Assembly: GCF_000346465.2 (NCBI RefSeq)
Contig: NC_034016.1
Span: 15,926,730 to 15,990,729, forward strand
Length of the DNA stretch: 64,000 bases
Source of the DNA: Prunus persica
Lineage: Eukaryota; Streptophyta; Magnoliopsida; Rosales; Rosaceae
Direction: 5' to 3'
Shown here: positions 25,156 through 39,000 of the stretch, piece by piece
Layout of the letters: each line of letters begins with the position of its first letter
How positions within the stretch are numbered: the first letter of the stretch is position 1
The notes under the pieces: model-generated
Database searches by the model: none
Seen by the model: the letters and a program-made list of their open reading frames with translations, nothing else
Told to the model about the DNA's origin: nothing
Translations under genes and position numbers: made by a program

Positions 25156-25800
25156 TAAAATGACCAACCAGAAAAAGAGGCAAATTTTGTAGTTTTAGTG
25201 TTAATATTGTAGTTTTAGAAGAATGCTAGCAATCTTCTCTCCAGCCTAGTAATGGTAGTATAATTGAGCGAACTGTTTTGTATCTGTAGGTCTAAATTTT
25301 GTTTAATCCACTTTTTCTAATATTTGAGTCCAAAAACAGGTCCTAAAATAAGATTTCATAATTTCATGAGTTTCACGTCACGTGAGAGAGTTGGGAAAAA
25401 AGTTGAAAAGATTCGGTGTGGGTCAATTTTCTTTATGGAATCGGGCATTTTATATTGTGAAACCAGCATATGACATGCCTGCTAAAGCTCACCACTGAAC
25501 AATTTCCTATATGTAAAGAGAGAAATGTTTTCTTGCTAGACTTACCAAAACATCCTATAAAAGATTTTGACAAGTGAACATTTAGGTTTGAACTCTTGAC
25601 AATTGCATCACCATTTAGGTTTAAAAGATTTTCTCACAACCTGTGATTTTTTTCTGCAAGTACAACAAAAACCCTTCTTCCAAACTATATGTACTTCACT
25701 TTTGCTCAAGTAATAGACCACCAAGTCTTTTTTAAGTTGCTAAGATCATAAAGAGAGAAACCCGATAATTTCCGACCTATTTCTGTGCCAATTAGTTCTA
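25156..25800. other. Convergent 3' spacer
   Basis: A 645-bp gap between the ends of the HLS1-like gene (+) and the NPY gene (-). It contains both 3' UTRs and no other feature that I can see. Confidence 0.5.
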
Positions 25801-28800
25801 CTAAGAAACCGAATGCCTCCTATTTCTGGAAGGTGTGGATTTAGCCTCTTCAGGATTAGCAGAACCAAGGCTTTCAGATGAATCAGAACCACTATTCTCA
25901 CCTTGTACCCCTTTGCTTGACCAAAGCTTTGCAAAAACCTTCTTCTTTGACTTAAGTAACCCTCTCATTTTACTGACTGCCGCCTTGTCAACACTGCCTT
26001 TGCCATCTCCATTCTTCTCACCCCCTCCCACACCACTGCTCAACCTTAAGGAAGCTAGCTCCCCCTTTAGGGCCTTAAGCTCTTCAGCCGAGGCCACTGC
26101 ATCCCAATCCTCCTCTGTGTTGGTTGTCACAGATCTTGAGCTCCCATGGGACCCATTGTTTAAATCCTTCATGCCTTTAGGCAGGTCTGGAGTGCTGCTG
26201 CCTGATGAAGCAGCTGCCCTGACTTGCTCAAAAAACAGTACCTGCACAACTACACGCAATGGAAGTCTCTCATTTTGCACGGCATGCATACACGCATCAA
26301 CTGATAGCTTTTTGCAGTCCATCAGCTTGCATATCCTCTTCCTCTCACTCTTGCTGATCCCCGGGTGCTCCTGCATCATAGAAGGCCAGAGTGTGAAAAA
26401 TAATTCACCACAACACTAACAAAATACAACACAAAAGCACTCAGGAGAAAAGAATTTTTATTAAACAGAACACTTTAGCATCTTGTTTGCAGAGTGACAT
26501 GTAAAAACTTGCATGCCACCATGCAAAGACTAGTGCCTATTAAAAGAATAAAATGTATTCTAAGCTCTTACCTTAAGATACATATCAATGGCTCGGTAGA
26601 GCCCATCATGAGAAGGCTGAGAGAAACCTCTCACCATCTCTGCAAGATCAACAAACTTCAACAAGGGTAGGTGGGGATCCTTTGAAATTTCAGCAAGATA
26701 CCCATCTATCAGTTTTGCCACCATCAACTTAGAAGCATCCGACAAGATCCCCGGCCTCCTCACCTCCAGAAGCTCATGGCGTTCTTCTACTGCACTCTGA
26801 TCTTGCCTTAGAAACTCTTCAACAATTTTTTGGACTACAGTAACATCATAAATTGTAGGTTCTCCTTCTGCTGCTCGTATCAGAAGATCATTTACAGAAG
26901 CCTCCTCCAGTTGCTGCCCTATTCTCCTCACCAGCTCTCCTTTAGTCATGTCTCCAGAGTCCAAAAATATAGCTGCTTTTAACATTTTGAGCAAGAAACT
27001 ACAAGAGGCACCACCCTTCTCTTCAGGCAACAGCCAGACAATTGTATCCACTGTTGATCGATGCTTTGCCATATCTCCACCCTGGATCATACCTTTGCTA
27101 AAACCTGGAAACCTTCTGTAAGCATAAGCTTTCAAGGCTTCTCCTATCACTTCAGCAGAAAGTACTGCTTTGGTTTTGATATTCGTTAGAACACGCTTGT
27201 ATAAATCAATCTCAAGCTCACACAATTCTTCAACCCACCAGTCCTTTGGAACTGGACGATTTCTAACACCGTTCCAATTTGGATCATTCCCATTTTCCTC
27301 AGGGATCTTCTTCCGATTATAGGTATAGGACCAGTCAACTTGTGAAACATCAACACAGGCCTTGGTAGCTATAGAGTCAATGCATTGGCTGACCAACTTT
27401 AGTTCCTCAGATATTGGCAAAAGAGACTTTGTAGTCTGAAGAACAATGATTGAATCCTTCCAGCTCCGGAAAATGCTGGAGCTAAGGAAGACATCAATCT
27501 TGTAAATGAGATTTCCTTTCTCAATAGACTCATGCATTCCCAGATATTCAGCAGCACATCGAGACACAACAACATTGTAAGCATTGAGAGTGACAGTCAT
27601 GCCATAACAAAACTTGGCACATATCTCAAAGGCAGCAGGGCCACCTGGAATGTCAGAAATGTAAATTTCGCCTGTGTTTGATTCGTTAGTGTTTGCAACC
27701 AACTTCTGCAAGCGTGCACTCTTTGATAGAAGAGGAAACTGCATAAAAGATTATCACTCTGATCAGTATCACAAGACATTTATCTGTAGCCACACAGCAG
27801 ATTGCAGTTAAAATTTGAGATGCAACAGAATTGTGTTGAGTTAAGTTTGCCAACGCTTTATCATCCCTTGACTTTCAATTGAGTTTAACATATATATCAT
27901 GCTCAACATTTAGATAATCAATGGTCTTCCAGCCTCTATAAAATCATAAAAATTCATCAAGTGATAAGGCATTTGTCAAGTTTGAACAAAGCAGGTATTA
28001 AAATAATATTTCAACTAGTTATATCTTGTAGAAGATAAACCTTATCTTTATCAATCAAGAAGTTGAGAACACCCATAATTTCTTATGACTCTTACAAGCC
28101 TTGCACCTCTTTTATATAGCTCATAAAATGTTGGTACCTAAACATATCTGTATTTGTTCTGGTTGCTTTCCAATATGAGCGCTAACAAATTCTTGACTAT
28201 AGATCGCGCCACTTGAAAATTCAACATACAAGGCATGTCACTGGGGAACCATGTATTTCACCATAAAATGAAAAATGGTGAGTATACCTTATGCAGATAA
28301 AACTTTGAATCTCCAACATTAACAATGATGTCTGTTGCCAAATCAGTAGCTACATACCTGCATATATGGAGGTTCGTTTAAAGTGTTAGTAAGGACTCTT
28401 CATAATAGGTACAGTGTAAAATAAAAGCAGAGGAAGACCTAGGTACAGACACAATTAAGGCTCGCAATATGCAATTGAAACTCAACCTTTTTTCTTTCCT
28501 AAAATTTATTCAGAACCCCATCACTTTTTCTTTCCTAAAGTCACTGTTAATGCACAAGAGTGACCAAGCTGTAAAGCTACATAGTTTATTGTATGAGAGC
28601 AGTCATAAATAGAGATTTGAGGTTCTAGCTATGCCATGTCAACGAAGAAAAACAACTCTAATCATACTTTGCTTTTCTTTTCAAGATCTAGTAATGAAAT
28701 GACAGAGACTGCTAAATATATACTCAACTAAAAATAATACAAGTGATAGCCAACGTTTTTTTAAATGACCATTCATGTACCCTAACAGCTTATAAGTGAT

Positions 28801-29811
28801 AGCCAAAAGCAGTAAGTGATGTTAGCAGGGACACTTGTTGCATTTATTCAAGGAAAGTAATTTGAATTTACTTGTCAATAGTATGCCCACCCAAGTTGCA
28901 TGGCAAAGTACCAGCTTCAATTCATAATAAATGATACCTTCCACAGGGCTAAATAAAGATTGGATTTAAAAGCCCTCCCTCAATCAAAAGATTGATTGGC
29001 TATGATATAAAAATACAATTCATTCTCTCGTATCCTTCATTCCTATATAAGGCTCTTGCAAGACATTTAATTAGCATTTCTACATTTTGTGTACTTTTAA
29101 CACAACTTTATAATTTCTCATTGGTTTTCTATATATTATCCTGGTTTTTTAAATCAGATATATATATAGATCCTCATTTAATCTAAGAGAACGAATAACA
29201 AATAACAAACAATGTGTGGTGATCTGCTTATGAGAGCTATGAGAGCACTAATGAATACTATATTGACTAAACAAGATGGATAATACCAATGATTCTGAGG
29301 TTTAAAAAAAGTTGATCATAGAGCAAGTGATAGATTCAATAAAGGTTCTCTTCATATGGCCCCACTAAGAGAACTATGTTTCCATGTACTAAAACAACGA
29401 AAAAAGAAAAGAGAGCAAAGTTGATACTAAATCATAGAATAAGAACAATTTTAAGACGAGTGCAGGAGAAAATGACGAGAAATGAAAAAAGGATGACAAA
29501 ATTTACTGTCCAATTTTTCGGTAACCAGATGGCTGCTCAAAATGAGTGGACACAGGCACTATGCGTGAGAAGAAAAACCCAAATTTATCCAATATGAACA
29601 GAAAAACCGTTAAAAATTATACAAAAAATTATACCGGCAGGTTTATGCAATAGGAACTGATATGCACGAGACACAATAGCAAGAAAAATAATACAAAATG
29701 ATGATTGAAGAACGAGGTAGGGCATAAAGAAGGCCCTAGAAGATCTCACCTAACATTATTGCCATCAGTCTGAAACGAATCCGGCTTCGATCCAAGTTTC
29801 ATAAACTTCAT
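25801..29811 (-). CDS. NPY: BTB/POZ-NPH3 protein of the NPY clade
   Basis: NPY (NAKED PINS IN YUC MUTANTS) proteins work with PID and other AGC kinases in auxin-dependent organ initiation and root gravitropism, at the plasma membrane with PIN proteins. Exons on the minus strand: 29811-29750, 28357-28288, 27738-26572, 26370-25801, joining in frame to 622 residues. The N-terminus [13 protein letters not shown], then [19 protein letters not shown], matches NPY1-type members. The BTB region spans about 25-125 ([20 protein letters not shown]). The NPH3 domain starts near PKDWWVEEL (208-216) and ends with [13 protein letters not shown] (to 433) and [33 protein letters not shown]. The Ser-rich tail finishes [12 protein letters not shown], a plausible AGC-kinase target region by analogy. 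Introns 1 and 2 are 1392 and 549 bp. Confidence 0.94.
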
Positions 29812-31049
29812 CTTGGCAAGCAAACAATCTGCTTCTCCTTCACTTCCCCAAAACAATACTTCCTCACCACTCAACCTGTCACTGCTTAATCAAATGCTTC
29901 ACACCTTGACCATCCCGAAAAATAATGCATCTCAATCGAGGAAAAGTTGCTGGAAATGGAAAGGAAGACACCAAGAGTGGGGGACCAGATATAGATATCT
30001 GAATGCAACCAACTTCCTGGGCTTCGAGGGAGAAAAGAAAGATCTCAAAGAGGGGAAGGTTATATGTATGCAAGGCAGGGTATGACCGAATCTTGACAGG
30101 GACCAAGGCAGTCTAAGAGAGAGAAAGAGAAAGGCAAAGAGAAAATGGGTTTTGTGCAATTTTTTAAGAAAAGGTTCTCTTGAATGGCAAGAGAGCCAAA
30201 GAAGAGGGTGTTTCCTTGGTCGGCGGCAAAGCCCACGGAGTCCGGGTGCACCAAGTCAGCTCAGGGGACATAGCCAACAGACTCTCAACACTAAATAATT
30301 ATCAAACACCAGAGACACTCACAAGCACAAATCTGACTCCACCACACTCCCCCACTATTTCTTAATCTTTCTCCTCTGATTACTCTGTTCCTTTGTTCCT
30401 TTTTAAAAGCTAATTAAAGATTCATGCCACCAAGACCTCTTAGACGCCTTTAAAGCTTCAAGTTCCAAACCCAACATGTACACATCAATTAACACTTAAT
30501 TTATAGATTAGTTTTACCGTTGAAGTTTGAAAACCTGCAACTGAAAACAGCATCTCGGTATCAGTTGAAGAACCCACCAAAACGGTAGACAACAAGCATC
30601 TCTTTTTATTTGGGCAAAGTATGGGAATAAATGAGAAAGATCACAAAATAAAGTTATTATAGTAATGGACAACCAAACATCAACTTACCAATAAAAAAAA
30701 ATTAATACAAAATTGGACTGAAATCTGAGGAATCTAACAGAATATATCACAGAAAATCTAGTAAAATAATAAAGCCAAGATACATATTATGCTGTACAAG
30801 TAAAAAGCTTTAAAATCCCACATGAAGAAATAGGCAAATAATCTAAGGACAATCCCCAAAAGCCACTCTCCGTGTACACCCCCACAAAACCCAAGACCTA
30901 TTCATCAAATCTACAGAACTATACAGTAGTACCAACTAATATCATCTACTTGCAATTTGAAAATAGAAGAACCCAGTTCAAGTTTGAGTGCAATCAGCCC
31001 AAACCAAGCCTAGAAATCCAAAAAACAAAACCAGAACCAAAGAAAGTGG

Positions 31050-31112
<63 letters not shown>

Positions 31113-32334
31113 TAAAGAGAGAAAATTGCAAAGCACAGCTCACCCAATATCTTACGCCACCGTTTCAAGCTTTTTGCTTGAAGAATCAGAAAGAGTTTTC
31201 AGCGTTCAGAGGAACAGAGGAAGTAACAGTAACGAAACCAAAGAGTGAGTCTTTTGCTCTATGCACAAGCATTGAAGTCTTGAGAACCAAACCCACCACC
31301 AAACAAACTTTCACGAAACTCAGGAAAAACCAAAAGGGCTAAAAGAGAGAACACAACTCAAAAGCACCCATCAGAAAATGAGCTGTTTACTGAGCTCCAA
31401 AATCCAAACCAAAGTACACCCATGTCCCAAAAAACTGAAGAAAAGAGGAAAAATCACACAGGAGCAGCACAGCACCACCACCACTTTTCTTTTTTGGCAC
31501 ACAGAAGATGTTTTCCTTTAGTTTGCCTACTTTAATTTGTGTGGGCAAAAAGTAGAGAGAGATTCATTGAGTTTTTGGGTTGCATAATTAACACTCACCT
31601 CACTCTCACTCACCACCTTGCACAGTAAAGCACGCTAAAACTGACACGCTGCTGCTTTTCTCTTGCTGCCCCCATAACGCGGACTCTCCTCTTATTAAAT
31701 GACCCTAAAAATTAAACCCACAAGGCCATAACTTGGATAATGGATGCTATTTTTTCATCATGTGTTCATGTTCATGGTGATGGTCATGTTCAAAAGGTCA
31801 TGAAAAAACATTGGATTTGGGGAGCTAGTTACATATCACTATATAATATTTGCTTGAACCTTTTGTTTTGCTACACAGCTAAGAAATACATTGTCTTTTC
31901 TCTTTTGCTTAATTGGAAATACATTTTCACACTTACCACCACAAGATTTGATATAGATTTTATACTTATTTTGGCATTACTATTTATTTTACCAGATCTT
32001 TTCTAGTTGACAGCAAAGGAACACTGGCTCTTTGGATAATTGGAAAGATATTGACCCCAAAAAAAAAGAAAAGAAATAGATCTTAAATTTTCATCTTAAA
32101 GAAAAATTTAAGAGAAGTATCATTTTAATTTTTTAAAATTCATGAAATGTTATATGAGGCTAACACCATCTAATTTTTCATCCAAAAATTTGAACTTGCA
32201 AGCGGTATTTTTCGACCTTTTCAAAAACCCTCCTTCAAACTCCTTATGTGGGACTAGTTAGCAATTTCGCATATAATACTCGTATAATATATGTAAGTAC
32301 GTATTTTTAAAACAGTACTGCTACTGACATCAAT
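29812..32334. other. NPY 5' region and spacer
   Basis: Upstream of the NPY start, with CT/GA-rich and A-rich stretches and the compound microsatellite at 31053-31112, probably 5' leader and promoter. I could not place a TATA box or a leader intron with confidence, and no other gene was found. Confidence 0.45.
31053..31112. repeat. Compound (GT)18(GA)12 microsatellite
   Basis: A GT run to about 31088 passes directly into a GA run. It lies about 1.25 kb upstream of the NPY start codon. On the NPY sense strand it reads TC then AC. Confidence 0.95.
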
Positions 32335-33019
32335 TAATTTACCAATATTTTAATACCAACTGAAGTTTTACAGTCCATGTGACTTACCAACTCATATATT
32401 TTAACTTCTTGATTTATTTTTTTTAATCAACATAATTTTCTAATTTAAGTCCCGCAACGCCTTCTTCCATCACCACAGCAACACCGTCGCGGCTGCTATT
32501 ATATAGTGTCACCATCACGGTGCCGCATCACCAGTCAGTCCCATCTTCAATCTTGAACCCAACCATTCATAATTCATTGAATGTTACTGTGACGATGCGA
32601 TTCAATCTGCTCATCATAATTCCGCTGATGGGTTTTCTTAATCATATGGAAATCTTGGTTGAATCCACTGTGTTGTTAAATTATTGATAGATGAATAACA
32701 AGAGTAAAAGTTCCCAAGGATAATCAAACAAGTATTTTTGTCAAGATGTATATGTCCAGCATCGTCAAAAACAATACAAGATAATCTCTCAAATCTTCTA
32801 TATTTATAAGAAAATCTCAGTGATGGGAAACAAAATGAAAAGATTCATCATAGATGGAGGAGGATGTCAGTGGAATAATATCGCATCATCACTACGAACA
32901 AGAAGAGGAGATTGTTGAGGCGGTGAAAGTTGGATTCAAGATTGGAGGTGGTGGCGGCACCATGGTTTAGGGTTGCGGGTGATTACCCAAAATGTTAGTA
33001 TTAAAATGTTGGTAAACTA
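32335..33019. mobile_element. Non-autonomous TIR element, about 685 bp
   Basis: The left end TAATTTACCAATATTTTAAT continues ACCAAC (to 32360). The right end on the opposite strand reads TAGTTTACCAACATTTTAAT, then ACTAAC (33019-32994): 23 of 26 bases match. Homology continues inward in inverted orientation: CTTCAATCTTGAACCCAAC (32547-32565) faces CTCCAATCTTGAATCCAAC read from the other end, and both arms carry GGTGCCGC/GCGGCACC phrases. No target duplication was settled and there is no transposase, so the superfamily is undetermined; long inverted arms could suggest a Mutator-type or foldback element. Confidence 0.6.
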
Positions 33020-34045
33020 GTTCGTACTCGTACAAGACATGTATTAAACATATAACTCTTAACCACTTGCGCTACAATTCTCTTATTTAGAAATATTTTT
33101 TGGTGTCTTGAATCCCAAATTTCGATTAAAAAGTCAGAGAAAATACATATTTGGGATTTGGATATGTTGTGTTATATATAGAGAACTTCCAACTTGTAGT
33201 ATTTCTTTTGGTGTCTTGAATAGTGTGTTTCATTTGTATATATGTTCCTGCAGGTTCTCCCGAAATTTATAAACTAATAAAATGGTGACATGGGGCTGTT
33301 GGTACCAACTAAGGTCCCATGTGAGCTAAAGATTAAAGGAATCAACTGAGTCTGCTAGGTTTCACGCCAAGGGCATATTCAATGAAACTTCATAATTAAG
33401 ATAGAATGTGCATGGCATATCCACCTTCCATGAAGCCTTAATGTATAGATCAAGTATAGTCAAAGATGTATAACATGTTTTGAGTTCTATACTACATATA
33501 TGTAGGTTCGGATCATAAGATGACGTTGTGGAATGGATTCCACTACACTAGTGATAAGTACAGTGTCTTACTAACTGGTTAGACTTGAGCGCTCATGTAT
33601 ATAATAATGTAGCTGGTATTTTGTTATTATGATCTTTTTGCACCTATGATCAATTCGAAAAATGTCTTTAAGTTTGAATATCGTTTATTTTGCGGATAAT
33701 AAAAAAATAAAAACAAAGATGACGATTACAGTGATGTATATAGGACATCTCAATCCATAATTTCATTCTTAAATTATATATCATCTTAAGTTGAGGATGC
33801 ATAAATTATTGATTAGGGTTATGATTGCTTGCGGTTGACAGCGGTATATCTCTCACTCACAAGTCAAAAATATTGTGCCTCTCTTTCCTTGCCTCGTGAA
33901 ATCACCAAACATCAGCATGAATAATATTCAGTAATATAAAACTCAGCTTAGGATATATCAAATTCTCATTTCAGCACTTCCCTATGATAGTGCCAGATTT
34001 CTTTAGATTTACAAACACCTCAAACCACCACATTTCAAGGCCCTC

Positions 34046-34066
34046 CTCTCTCTCTCTCTCTCTCTC
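34046..34066. repeat. Short (CT)n microsatellite
   Basis: About ten CT units in a pyrimidine-rich stretch. Confidence 0.9.
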
Positions 34067-35967
34067 CCCTACACCCTCACTGCCTTGGTATATATATAAT
34101 ACACATGGTGCTGACTGTTGTATCTTTACAAATACTATTTGCTGATATAAAAAATTAGGGTTCCTTATCAAACACTTGACTCTCAATTGGTTTTGGGGGG
34201 TTTGAATTTGCAGAAAGTCATCGTGTGGTGGGGGGTTGTTCGATAAGGATATGTTAGTCAGCAGCTTATCGTCACGCGAATGGTTTGCTATATGGTCCTA
34301 CTCTCTTACCTACATGCCCTAATGTGCAACCATTATCAGAATTTGAATAGAATATGCATCACAAAGCTTGTGGTCATATGCTATAGTTTGAGAAAAGGGC
34401 CCCCTATTGCCTACTTTGACCTCTAACATGAATGGGGCAGACTTTGTTTGATATGCTTGTCTCCTTCATTTTGCAAATGCTTTTGATATTGCAAAAGATT
34501 ACTTCCCCCGATTTTGTGTGGAGATGGGAGACCCCTAAAATTCAAGCAATAATCTTAGCATGATCTTTTAGATGCTTGTTGTCCTTTGCTAATGACAAAC
34601 ATCTTTACTTGTGTCAGTGTGAGCAACTGATAGACGTTGATCGATGTAAAAGACATGACAAACCAACACTTATGCTTGATAGGCAATCAATGTGAGTAAT
34701 TGACATTGGTTAAGAGGTCTTGTTGTACGGCTCAAATTAATCAATTTTTTGCGTCAATCATGTACATTAGAAGAGAAAATTGAATAGTTGTTGATGATCG
34801 ATTGTGAGATATTGCACATTCATCAACGATTATCATTCACTCATGTGCAAATAAGTGGTTAGTATATAAAACTAACTAATCGTTGACGGACGTAGGATTA
34901 ATTGTGAGATACACATAATTAATCAACAACAATCTAAGTGATAGGGGATATCAAAGCCAGCCTTATAGGGGACAATGTAATACATACATATATATATGCC
35001 TAAAGTTGAAGATATGTGCATAAAGATTGCAATCTCAGCTAGCTAGCAATTTGTACTTTCGTCATTAGGCCTAATTAAATGGTGATCCCATTTACAACTC
35101 ACCCAATAATTTGGCATTTGATTTGGGGAAAAAAATGTGGTGCATTGTTATCGATATATTCTAACACACACAGTGCACATGACAACCAATAAGCCAGTAC
35201 TTAAAAATCCATTTGCTTAATTAATTACATATCCGATCCAAGTTAATTAGGTTTTGACAGAAACAAAACCCTAATCATCAATCATCACAACCATTGGCCT
35301 CTTTGATCATGTGTTGCCACACATGAACCCTTGAAAATCCAAAGGCTAGCATGCCTCAAAGTAGAAGATTTTAATTTGATATCTAATTAATCCTAATTAA
35401 GCTATGTACTATTTGTGAATCAAACATGGTCTGGACTACCACTGTAGTAGCTTAAGCATCTTTTCCCATGTTTCCGGTGAGATTTACGACTTGGAAAAAC
35501 CAAGCTAATTAAGGACCAACCTATTAAAAAGTGAGGAAAAAGTACAAATTTGCAGAAGAAAGCAATCACCTTATTATCTTAATTTAACATGACTAGTAGT
35601 TTTCATGTTTAATTATGCAGAAAAGTACGCTAGTCGTCGGTGGAAAAAGCGCTAATTAGGCATTTTGGCCATATAATTAGGCACCCAAAGGGAATTAATT
35701 AGCTTAGATAGGCAAAACCATTAGGCACCCTAAGGGGATTAGTTTATGGTCTTCACAGCAAATGGCAAACAGATTCTGTGGATTGAGAAATGATGATCTG
35801 GGATTTAAAAAGCTCTCTCAATCAAACCATGCAAACTACAATATTATTATTATAAATTAATAGCTCTGTTTATACTCCATGCCACAAAAGTTTGTGGCCC
35901 AAGTTCATGCATGGACTTGTATTCAAATGCCTTTGTACATATACATAGCAGTGAAATGATTATTTGG

Positions 35968-35969
<2 letters not shown>

Positions 35970-36003
<34 letters not shown>
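35970..36003. repeat. (CT)n microsatellite, about 17 units
   Basis: Uninterrupted CT dinucleotides followed by a T-run. Confidence 0.95.
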
Positions 36004-36007
<4 letters not shown>

Positions 36008-39000
36008 CTGATGACGACACTCTGACATATGGCAATAGTGTGATGCTGTAGACATAAAGGGTTTGGCAACAAAGACATGATGATGATGATGAAGAGTGAG
36101 TGACATAGAAAGGTTGTGTGTTGTGTATGTATCAGCCAAGGCAGAGGGCAGAGGCTGCCTCTGTACTAGTCTCAGAGGCTCTCAATACTCTCTGCACCCT
36201 TTTCTTTTCTTTTTCTCTCTTTTTCCCTGCTTCTTCTTCTTTTTCTTTTTCTTTTTTTGTTCTTTTTTTGTTTTTGCATTTTCTTTATGTCTCTTTCCCA
36301 AACTAGTACAATTTATTCTATGTTTGAACCAATTAGCAGACATCATGACCTAGATTCTACAGCTAGAATCCTGATTTTCTTTCAAAAAAAGAAAAAAGTG
36401 CATGCATAAAAATGAAAAATTTGAGTACCCAAATGATCCTTTTGTGATTTATGAAATGGGTCCCTGTAACCGAAGTTGATGCCCAAATTGCAGTTGCATG
36501 GGCCCCTGCAAATTTGTATGGTTTCTTTGGGTTTGCTACTTGCTAGATGAGTTTGAGCTGAGTTGGGTACTTGGGTCAAGTTCTGATTGGGAATTTGGGG
36601 TAGACTTGGGTTAGTACATTTAGGTTTGGGCTGGATCTGGATTGGAAGAACTTGCAACCCAACCCCCCCAACTTATCCCAAGACCAAGCTGCCCAACTAA
36701 TCTATACAAGTCTTTGGACTTGGGTCACTGTGTTATGAGTTTCTTGTTGAACTAATCTTTTTCTTTCTTTTAGGGTCTTTGTTCAGACTAGGTTTAGTAT
36801 GAACTGTTAAACCAAAAACTACAAGCAACAGAAGCTCATCATGATTTGAACAAAGATCTCTATTTAAAAAACAAAAAATCATAATGTAATAAGATCAAAG
36901 AGGTTTAAGTTCTGTGAGAAGAGTTCAATGAAAACCAATTGTCGGAGTTCTAACATATGCAACAATATTTCGGTACTTCTTTTTTCCACATGAGAAGATG
37001 TCCAAAATTCAAATCCTCCCTCCTGAGTCATACTTGAACCAACGTTGAATTTAAGTATAATAAAAAGAAGCTAAAACTTGGATGAATTGTAAGAATATGT
37101 GTGGTTTTATTCCATTTTGAGGGAACTGAGTAGGAATGTGCTGTTGAATATAGAGATTTTATATACAATAAAAAGTCAATTTTGAACTTAACTATACATA
37201 TGCCTAATCCCTTGGTCAGGACCAAATACAATGTCTCAAACTTTTGCTTACTGTGCCTCAGCTGACCCAACCACACTCAACAGATTTTGCCACCTCCAAA
37301 CCAACTATTTTAGACCAAATCTTTGAATCCAACAAGTAGTTTTTGGGTGATTGCATATTTGCCTACCAAATGGTTCTCAATTCCAAACCATCAAAGAAAG
37401 ATGACTGTTGACCTCATCCACTATTGTCATAAAATAATCCATCAAATTATTCATATAGTCCAATATAACAGTTGGGCTCTAAATAGGATTATAAAATATT
37501 TATAAGACAAGAGAAATGTGATTTTGATCCCAATTGGTCTCATAGCCACCCCTAATATTAACTTTTGACTAATGAGAAGACTTTTCTTTGTGATTGGTTC
37601 AATTTTACTGTTCTGGGTTCTGAGCTGACATTTTTTTAAAAAAAAGAAATAGAAAAAAATTTAAAAAAAAATCCAAGTGGGTACCTGCAGAGAGGCATAG
37701 AAATAATTATAAAGAGAAGCATGACAATTACATAAGTTTTTATTTATTAATTATTTATTTAATATACTTTAATGGGAAAAAAAATTAAATGAGAATGCAA
37801 AATGTGAAGGGGAGTTCATGATGGTCTCTGGTCTTCTTCCTTTCACGTTCCTCTTGTCTTGACCTTCTCTTCTTCAATGTCCACCAATCCCTTCATTATC
37901 AAATTAATTTCTTATTAATTAGTTTAATACCATCATTATCAAAGATTAATTTCTTCTTAATTGCTATGATTTGCAAAGGTAATTAAAATGCATGACCAGA
38001 AATGGATTGATTGATTAACTTAACGAAATGGATTTTCTTGTCGTAATTGTAAGATTCCACCAAAGCATTTGTGTGTATACCTCCGGCACGCAATCAAACA
38101 CAAACATCTTCCTGAATATGTATCTCCACATCTCTAAACTGTTCAAGGAAGCAACCCCATCAAGCCTCCTTCCCATTGCGTGTGAAAGAGCTCTTTTTTC
38201 TTCTCAAATGAACTCCAAAACAGTTTCTAGGTAAGCTTTACAACCACATAATGAAGTTCTTGACTTGTATTATATCTCTTACATTTTGAGTATTAAAGTC
38301 ATGACGAACAAGTAAATTCACTTCACATAGAAAAAATTATTAGTTCAGTTCAATCCAGTAAAAATTAGTCCACTCCACCACGACAGCTCCTTATACAAAG
38401 TCAGTCAACAACCCAAATATAATAAAAAGAAAACGAAGATTATAGCCTACCCTTTAAATAATTCATGATTCCGCTTTTGCACATAATACATATGTTACTA
38501 GGTATCGATTTAAAACCATTGGTTAAACAAATTCTTGTTTTTTCAGTACAATTCGGGATCGAAAGGCCGAGAAAGAGACAACATTTAAGCTTTAGCCAAA
38601 TCACTGAAGTTCTTGTTCAAATAAGTAAACTAAGAATTTGACAGCACCCCACCTACCAGATCAGTGGCATTATCCAAATGGAGAAATGTAAATCATATCG
38701 ATTATTATTATAGTAGATGCACCTGTAAAACCAACATTTAAGTCCAATTGATGACAGGTTACTCCAGAAGGGACATGACCTCTTCTTGTTTTTATGAGTA
38801 GGGAAGGGAAGAAGAATAATTCATTGACAAAGCAATTACAAAACAAAAAAATAATGAAAAATTGAAGCAGCTTAATTGTCAAAACTCAAGACCGCGTTTG
38901 GAGGAAACAGCTTTGGGCACACGGCAAAGCCTCGCTTTCACACTGCTGTAGGAATAAGACATTTTCATTGCTCAGCTTCTGAAAGCGTACATACTGGAGG

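Noticed and set aside
25835..26419. Plus-strand frame of 194 codons over the last NPY exon
   Set aside because: It is the shadow of the NPY C-terminal exon; the minus-strand reading matches the family through to its C-terminus.
36096..36353. Phe/Ser-rich frame near 36.2 kb
   Set aside because: Translation of a long pyrimidine tract with no protein family resemblance.
38885..38925. Possible transposon end (GACCGCGTTTGGAGG)
   Set aside because: No inverted partner or flanking duplication was found.
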